Origin: Burkholderiales bacterium
GTDB lineage: Bacteria > Pseudomonadota > Gammaproteobacteria > Burkholderiales > CAIKXV01
Reading direction: 5' to 3'
Length of the DNA stretch: 20,654 bases
Assembly (NCBI GenBank): GCA_014379045.1
Contig: JACMMK010000278.1
Span: 1-20,654 of the forward strand
Shown: piece by piece, positions 16,679-20,654 of the stretch
Layout of the letters: every line of letters begins with the position of its first letter
How positions within the stretch are numbered: the first letter of the stretch is position 1
Made by a program: the position numbers and the translations under genes
The notes under the pieces: generated by a model
Told to the model about the DNA's origin: nothing
What the model saw: only the letters and a program-made list of their open reading frames with translations
Database searches by the model: none

Positions 16679-17617
16679 ATGAAGCCGACCCGCCTCATCG
16701 ACGCCGGCACCCGCGGTCGCGTGGAGTCGCGTCCCGAACTCGACGAGTTCTGCGATGCGCTGTGGCTGGAAGACGGCCTCGCGCGCAACTCGATAGAAAG
16801 TTATCGTCGCGATCTCGCACAGCTCGCCGACTGGCTCGCGCGCGCGCCGCGCGCCGGCACGCTGATGGCGGCGAGCCGGGCCGACCTGCTCGACTACCTT
16901 GCGCATCGGCTGCAGATCGGTGCACGCGCATCGAGCAGTGGGCGGCTGCTCTCGGCAATGAAGCGGTTCTACCGTTTCATGCTCGCGCGCGGGCGTATCG
17001 GGGTCGACCCGACGCTCGAGATCGATGCGCCACGACAGACACGCGCGCTGCCGCACAGCCTGTCGGAGCGCGATGTGGAAACGCTGCTGGCGGCGCCCAG
17101 GGTAGACGATGCGATCGGGCTGCGCGACCGGGCGATGCTGGAGACGCTGTACGCGACCGGCCTGCGTGTGACCGAACTGGTGTCGCTCGGCGTCAGTCAG
17201 CTCAGCCGCGACATGGGCGTGGTGCGCGTGATCGGCAAGGGCTCGAAGGAGAGGTTGGTGCCGCTCGGCGAAGAGGCGCTCGCGTGGCTCGCGCGCTACT
17301 TCGCCGAGTCACGGCCGCTGATCCTGGGCACGCGCCAGAGTTCGACGCTGTTCGTCACCGCCCGCGGCGAGGCGATGACGCGACAGGCATTCTGGTATCG
17401 GATCAAATTGCATGCGCGCACCGCTGGCGTCGCGCAGCCGATTTCCCCGCATGTATTGCGCCACGCCTTCGCAACGCATCTGGTCAATCACGGCGCCGAC
17501 CTGCGCGTGGTGCAGCTGCTGCTCGGCCATGCCGATATCTCGACCACGCAGATCTACACCCACGTCGCGCGCGAGCGATTGAAGGACGTACACAGAAAAC
17601 ATCATCCGCGCGGATAG
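16679..17617 (+). CDS. xerD: site-specific tyrosine recombinase XerD
   Basis: A 312-residue tyrosine recombinase that, with XerC, resolves chromosome dimers at dif during cell division. The N-terminal SAM-like core-binding domain (about 20-108) shows FCDALWLEDGLARNSIESYR. The catalytic domain has the full set: Arg163 (ATGLRVTEL), Lys187 (VIGKGSKERLVPLG), His258 and Arg261 (SPHVLRHAFATHL), His284 (LLGHADIS) and the nucleophile Tyr293 (TTQIYTHV). Spacings equal those of E. coli XerD. ATG 16679 lacks a good Shine-Dalgarno and gives an N-terminus about 14 residues longer than E. coli; GTG 16721 is a possible alternative. It is convergent with folB. No dif-like site was found here, and neighbours are housekeeping genes, so it is the chromosomal XerD and not an integrase of a mobile element. 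Confidence 0.95.
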   Translation: MKPTRLIDAGTRGRVESRPELDEFCDALWLEDGLARNSIESYRRDLAQLADWLARAPRAGTLMAASRADLLDYLAHRLQIGARASSSGRLLSAMKRFYRFMLARGRIGVDPTLEIDAPRQTRALPHSLSERDVETLLAAPRVDDAIGLRDRAMLETLYATGLRVTELVSLGVSQLSRDMGVVRVIGKGSKERLVPLGEEALAWLARYFAESRPLILGTRQSSTLFVTARGEAMTRQAFWYRIKLHARTAGVAQPISPHVLRHAFATHLVNHGADLRVVQLLLGHADISTTQIYTHVARERLKDVHRKHHPRG

Positions 17618-17640
17618 ACGTGATCCAATGAGGTTCAATT

Positions 17641-17700
17641 CGGCGAGCTGACCGTCGCATCGTCTTGCACCGCCCGGCCGGATCTCAGCTCGCCGGGCGG
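17641..17700. repeat. two overlapping inverted repeats at the xerD/folB convergence
   Basis: Repeat A: CGGCGAGCTGA (17641-17651) pairs perfectly with TCAGCTCGCCG (17685-17695), 11 bp with a 33-base loop. Repeat B: CCGCCCGGC (17670-17678) pairs with GCCGGGCGG (17692-17700), 9 bp with a 13-base loop. They share bases 17692-17695, so only one full stem can form at a time. Both cover the folB stop codon (17685-17687). Position between convergent genes suggests transcript-end formation; no T-run is present. Confidence 0.45.
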
Positions 17701-18074
17701 CGCCGCTCGATCGTGATGCCGAGTTTTTTCACGCCGGGCATCAGGTTGAGCTTGGCCAGACTCAGGCGCAGACGCGGCATGCGGAATTCGGCGAGCAACG
17801 TATCCGCGATCAGTTCCGACAGCGTCTCGAGCAACTGCTCGTCGTGGCGGTCGAGGATCGCGCGCACCCGGGCCACGACCTGGCTGTAGTCGATCGTATC
17901 GTCGAGGCGGCGACTGTCTGCCGCATGCCGGCCCGGCAGGTCGAAATCGAGGTCGAGTTCCACCGCCTGCGTGACCTCGCGCTCCCACGGATAGACCCCG
18001 ATCAACGTCTGATGACGCAGTTCGCGGATGAAGATGGTGTCGGGTGGGGCGTCGGGCGCGGTCGGGTCGGTCAT
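17685..18074 (-). CDS. folB: dihydroneopterin aldolase
   Basis: A 129-residue cytoplasmic enzyme of folate synthesis that cleaves 7,8-dihydroneopterin to 6-hydroxymethyl-7,8-dihydropterin and glycolaldehyde. Family features are IGVYPWERE (25-33), the DTIDYSQV segment with Tyr63, the ETLSELIAD helix (83-91) holding the conserved glutamates, and LAKLNLMPGVKKLGITIERR (107-125) with the probable catalytic Lys108. Start ATG 18074 gives the usual family length plus a short Pro/Ala-rich N-terminus; GTG 18110 is an in-frame alternative and neither has a strong Shine-Dalgarno. The gene is divergent from plsY (47 bp between the starts) and convergent with xerD. Confidence 0.93.
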   Translation of the reverse strand: MTDPTAPDAPPDTIFIRELRHQTLIGVYPWEREVTQAVELDLDFDLPGRHAADSRRLDDTIDYSQVVARVRAILDRHDEQLLETLSELIADTLLAEFRMPRLRLSLAKLNLMPGVKKLGITIERRRPAS

Positions 18075-18112
18075 GGTCGGAGCGGATGTTAGCGAGCATT
18101 CGATGGCCACGC

Positions 18113-18118
18113 TACACT
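18113..18118 (+). promoter_or_regulatory. candidate -10 box for plsY
   Basis: TACACT (five of six to the -10 consensus apart from the fifth base) lies only 3 bases before the first ATG of plsY, so it would give a leaderless or nearly leaderless transcript using one of the next ATGs (18125 or 18137). Upstream TTAGCG (18089-18094) is a poor -35. The absence of a Shine-Dalgarno before plsY is consistent with this, but it is tentative. Confidence 0.25.
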
Positions 18119-18121
18119 GCC

Positions 18122-18730
18122 ATGATGCTCGACGCGATGATTGTCCTCGCTGCTTACCTGATCGGATCGGTGTCGTTCGCGGTGCTGGTCAGTCGGTGGT
18201 TCGGCCTGCCTGATCCGCGCTCCTACGGGTCGAAGAACCCGGGTGCGACGAACGTGCTGCGCTCGGGGCGCAAGGCCGCTGCGGTGGTGACGCTGGCGGG
18301 AGACGGTCTCAAAGGGTGGGCGGCGGTTGCGTTGGCGCAGTGGTTCGCGCCGCAGCATGGGTTCACCGACACGACGATCGCGCTGGTGGCGGTCGCGGTG
18401 TTCGTGGGTCATCTGTATCCAGTGTTCTTCGGTTTCGTTGGCGGCAAGGGCGTGGCGACGGCGGCCGGTGTGCTGCTCGCGCTGAACGCGTGGCTCGCGC
18501 TGGTGTTGTTGGTGCTTTGGCTGATCCTTGCCGTGGGTCTGAAACTCTCCTCGCTGGCAGCGTTGGCGGCGACCGCCGCGGCGCTGCCGTTAGCGTGGTG
18601 GCTGCAGATGCCGCGGGTTTACCTGGTAGCGATCGCGCTGATGGGCGCGCTTCTGGTCTGGCGGCACCGCTCGAACATCCGCAAACTTCTCGCGGGGACG
18701 GAAAGCGGCTTCGGCAGCAAGGCGCCTTAG
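18122..18730 (+). CDS. plsY: acyl-phosphate:glycerol-3-phosphate acyltransferase PlsY
   Basis: A 202-residue inner-membrane enzyme that transfers an acyl chain from acyl-phosphate (made by PlsX) to glycerol-3-phosphate, the first step of phospholipid synthesis. All three signature loops are seen: the N-terminal AYLIGSVSFAVLVSR, GSKNPGATNVLRSGRKAA (36-53) for phosphate binding, and GHLYPVFFGFVGGKGVAT (96-113). Several hydrophobic helices alternate with these loops, and the C-terminus is basic (RHRSNIRKLLAG), as usual. Start codons ATG 18122, 18125 and 18137 are all possible; none has a clear Shine-Dalgarno, and the first is given here. The gene looks complete. Confidence 0.95.
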   Translation: MMLDAMIVLAAYLIGSVSFAVLVSRWFGLPDPRSYGSKNPGATNVLRSGRKAAAVVTLAGDGLKGWAAVALAQWFAPQHGFTDTTIALVAVAVFVGHLYPVFFGFVGGKGVATAAGVLLALNAWLALVLLVLWLILAVGLKLSSLAALAATAAALPLAWWLQMPRVYLVAIALMGALLVWRHRSNIRKLLAGTESGFGSKAP

Positions 18731-18840
18731 CGGTCCGCGCTGCGGGCACTCTGATTGCGGATCCATCAGGATGCCGATGCACCTCTCCGTACGACCCGTG
18801 CGGGGCGTGCCATCGCGCGGGCGACTCTTGAAGGAACACA

Positions 18841-18951
18841 ATGAGAAAACTGATCTTTGCCTTGATTGCGAGGTTCGTCTGGAAAAAGGCGCGGGCGCAT
18901 CTGTCCACCGCGGCCGCGCGACGTCGTTCGGCACCGTTGAACAGCCGTTGA
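18841..18951 (+). CDS. 36-residue basic small protein, translationally coupled to a lipoprotein gene
   Basis: ATG 18841 has a Shine-Dalgarno AAGGA at 18831-18835 and opens 36 codons to TGA 18949-18951. The stop overlaps the TTG start of the next gene as TTGA. The peptide starts MRKLIFALIARFVWKKARAH, a short hydrophobic stretch followed by basic residues, and ends in an Arg/Ser-rich tail; it could lie on or in the inner membrane as an amphipathic helix. The start region is locally A+T-rich against G+C-rich surroundings, typical of a real initiation site. No domain was recognised. Too short for most gene finders, it is supported by ribosome site, overlap and composition. Confidence 0.6.
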   Translation: MRKLIFALIARFVWKKARAHLSTAAARRRSAPLNSR

Positions 18952-19670
18952 GGCCAGCGGTCCGGTCGCTGCAGTTCGCGCTGCTGTGCGGCGTGGTGGG
19001 GCTCGCCGGCTGTGCCTCGGTGATCGACGGGCGGATCGAGCAACTGATCCTTGCGGAACTGCCGCGCGTGGTAGGCCCGGCCGCGCGCTATGACGTCGAC
19101 GTCGCGGGCACGCGCGTCGACGGCGATATCGCGCGCCTCAGGCAGGTAAGGGTGTCGGGCGAACGGGTCGAGCGCGCGCGCGCGCCGGTCCTGGACCGGG
19201 CGGAACTCACGATGTCCGATGTAGTCGTCAACCGCACGGAGAAACGGCTGCTGAGCGCGCGCGGCGCGGACGCCAACGTTCGAATACTGCCGCGCGATAT
19301 CGCGGTCTTCCTGGACGCCAAAGCAGGATTGACGAACGCGGCGGTGACGCTCCATCCACCCTACGAGATGACCGTGGAAGTCCAGTTCAACGTCGCCGGC
19401 TTCGTGCTGCCCCCGATCGTGCGTGCCAGGGTACGGGGTCGCCTGGTGGCGAGCGCCGGGAATCTCGTCATGGAAGTCTCGGACCTCAGACTCGTCGGCG
19501 TCCCCACAGGCACGGTTCCGGCTTTCGTGCTCGAGCGGTTGATCAATCCGCTGGTCGATCTGTCCGGATCGCCCGCGCCGTCACGCGTCAATTCCGTGAG
19601 CGTGACGCCCGACGCGGTGACGTTCACTGCGAGCAGCAGCCAGGTCGAAGCGGGTTTGCCCGCACGCTGA
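18948..19670 (+). CDS. lipoprotein resembling the LmeA/DUF2993 phospholipid-binding family
   Basis: A 240-residue protein if started at TTG 18948. The first 22 residues form a lipoprotein signal: Arg2 and Arg6, a hydrophobic core (LQFALLCGVVG) and the lipobox LAGC with Cys22 to be lipidated. The rest has the alternating strand pattern of DUF2993-type lipid-binding folds: repeated short strands such as AELTMSDVVV and ANVRILPRDIAVFL, then MTVEVQFNVAGFVLPPIVRA and MEVSDLRLVGVPTG. The start is deduced: no ATG or GTG gives a sensible signal peptide, and the TTG overlaps the stop of the 36-codon gene. An in-frame ATG at 18771 would add a 59-residue non-signal prefix and was rejected. Likely located in the outer or inner membrane facing the periplasm. 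Family assignment is moderate. Confidence 0.7.
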   Translation: MRPAVRSLQFALLCGVVGLAGCASVIDGRIEQLILAELPRVVGPAARYDVDVAGTRVDGDIARLRQVRVSGERVERARAPVLDRAELTMSDVVVNRTEKRLLSARGADANVRILPRDIAVFLDAKAGLTNAAVTLHPPYEMTVEVQFNVAGFVLPPIVRARVRGRLVASAGNLVMEVSDLRLVGVPTGTVPAFVLERLINPLVDLSGSPAPSRVNSVSVTPDAVTFTASSSQVEAGLPAR

Positions 19671-19696
19671 GCGGTCGTGGGCGATACCCCTGGCCT

Positions 19697-20654
19697 TCAC
19701 GCCCCGGCCCGCGCGCGAACCAGCACGAGCGCGCAGGCTCCAGCGATTGCCGCGGACGCGGCGCCGACGAACGCCGCGACGTGCAGTCCGGCGACAAAGA
19801 TGTCGGCTGAATCCTGCAACGTGAACACGGAACCCAGCATCGCGGTGGCGAGCAGCCCCGCGATCCGCGCGACCGCACTGTTGAAACCCGACGCCACGCC
19901 GACATGGTCGGTGTCGACCGCACCGATCACCAACGTGGTCAACGGCGCGACGCTGATGCCCATGCCGAGCGCCACCATCAGGGTCGCCGGCAGGATGTCG
20001 ATCCAGTAGTCGACGGTGCCCGCTTCGAGGCGCGCGTAAAGCGCGAGGCCGACGCCGACCATCGCCGCACCGATCGCAAGTGGCACGCCGCCGCCATGGC
20101 GCGCGGTGATTCGGCCCATCAGACGCGACGCCGCCGCGATCACGATCGGCACCGGCAGCAGCGCGGCACCGGCCGCCGCCGCCGACCAGCCTTCGATGCG
20201 GATCAGCAGGAATGGCAACGCGACGACCAGTCCGCCGAGGGTCAGGTACAGGAAGAGCGTGAACAGCGTCAGTCCGACGAAGGTCGTCGTTCCGAACAGG
20301 GCCAGCGGCATCAGCGCACGGTCGCCCAGTCTTGCCTGCAGCCATACGAACAGGCCGGCGAACGCCACGCCGGCGAGTGCGCTCAGCGCGGGCAATGCAG
20401 ACACGCTACCGGCCGCAGCCGCCACTGTCAGCGCCCAGGTGAGCAGCGCGAGCGCAATCGTGATCAGCGCCGCGCCCGCCCAATCGATCGAACGTGCACC
20501 GCGACGATCATGACTCTCGCACACGTAGCGCCACGCGAGCACGCCTGCGGCTGCGGCGATTGGCAGGTTGAGCAGGAAGATCGTGCGCCAGCCCGCGGTG
20601 TCGACCAGCCACCCGCCGAGCAGGGGACCGAGCGCCCCCGCGATCGCCCCGGCG
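19697..20654 (-). CDS. DHA2-type MFS drug/multidrug exporter, C-terminal part (5' end outside window)
   Basis: The frame is open to the window edge; 318 residues remain of a protein that normally has 450-520. The fragment begins in helix 5 with the antiporter motif C-like GALGPLLGGWLVD and continues GWRTIFLLNLPIAAAAG, the classical EmrB/QacA region. Further membrane helices follow in pairs, with SRLMGRITARHGG as the repeated motif-A-like loop and MGISVAPLTTLVIGAV in the last third. Such 14-helix proton antiporters expel drugs, dyes or organic acids across the inner membrane. The stop TGA is at 19699-19697; only 26 bp separate it from the convergent lipoprotein gene. Start, regulator and substrate lie outside what can be seen. 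Confidence 0.9.
   Translation of the reverse strand, partial: AGAIAGALGPLLGGWLVDTAGWRTIFLLNLPIAAAAGVLAWRYVCESHDRRGARSIDWAGAALITIALALLTWALTVAAAAGSVSALPALSALAGVAFAGLFVWLQARLGDRALMPLALFGTTTFVGLTLFTLFLYLTLGGLVVALPFLLIRIEGWSAAAAGAALLPVPIVIAAASRLMGRITARHGGGVPLAIGAAMVGVGLALYARLEAGTVDYWIDILPATLMVALGMGISVAPLTTLVIGAVDTDHVGVASGFNSAVARIAGLLATAMLGSVFTLQDSADIFVAGLHVAAFVGAASAAIAGACALVLVRARAGA

Noticed and set aside
16679..17617. Mobile-element integrase
   Set aside because: Catalytic spacing and motifs match chromosomal XerD; there is no tRNA, attachment repeat or phage gene nearby.

Overview
The window is G+C-rich (roughly two thirds by eye) and densely coded. It is most likely from a betaproteobacterium, probably Burkholderiales. 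This rests on a Bug/TctC-type periplasmic receptor (a family greatly expanded there), a family III CoA-transferase beside an enolase-superfamily dehydratase, a TAXI-type TRAP transporter, a Gram-negative phaAB-fused Pha/Mrp antiporter operon, and xerD, folB and plsY close together. No rRNA, tRNA, insertion sequence or CRISPR array was found.

Layout. (1) 1-2758, + strand: the 3' end of a 2-oxoacid dehydrogenase E2 gene, a Bug receptor and a 3-hydroxyisobutyrate dehydrogenase-like enzyme, followed by a terminator-like hairpin. (2) 2894-8913, - strand: a complete Pha/Mrp cation/proton antiporter operon, phaAB-C-D-E-F-G. Every gene junction is a start/stop overlap except phaE-phaF, where two tandem 113-bp units have been inserted. 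Each unit carries a 38-codon open frame joined to its neighbours by ATGA overlaps. (3) 8914-9274: the divergent control region, then a second dehydrogenase of the same superfamily (9275-10159, +). (4) 10355-14269: a catabolic block with a dehydratase and CoA-transferase on the - strand, diverging across 47 bp from a VOC-fold protein and a TAXI receptor on the + strand. The fused TRAP permease follows (14457-16598, +). (5) 16679-18730: xerD (+), folB (-) and plsY (+), which are housekeeping genes. (6) 18841-19670: a 36-codon small protein gene overlapping a lipoprotein gene of LmeA/DUF2993 character. (7) 19697-20654, -: the C-terminal part of a DHA2-type MFS exporter cut by the window edge.

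How it works together. The Pha complex exchanges K+ or Na+ for H+ across the inner membrane. The two transport systems (a Bug receptor without its membrane subunits here, and a complete TAXI-TRAP system) plus dehydratase, CoA-transferase, VOC protein and dehydrogenases suggest uptake and breakdown of organic or sugar acids; the substrates cannot be read from the sequence.

The most unusual observations are the duplicated unit at the phaE-phaF junction, which preserves a chain of overlapping start and stop codons, and the unannotated-looking 36-residue protein coupled to a lipoprotein through a TTGA overlap.
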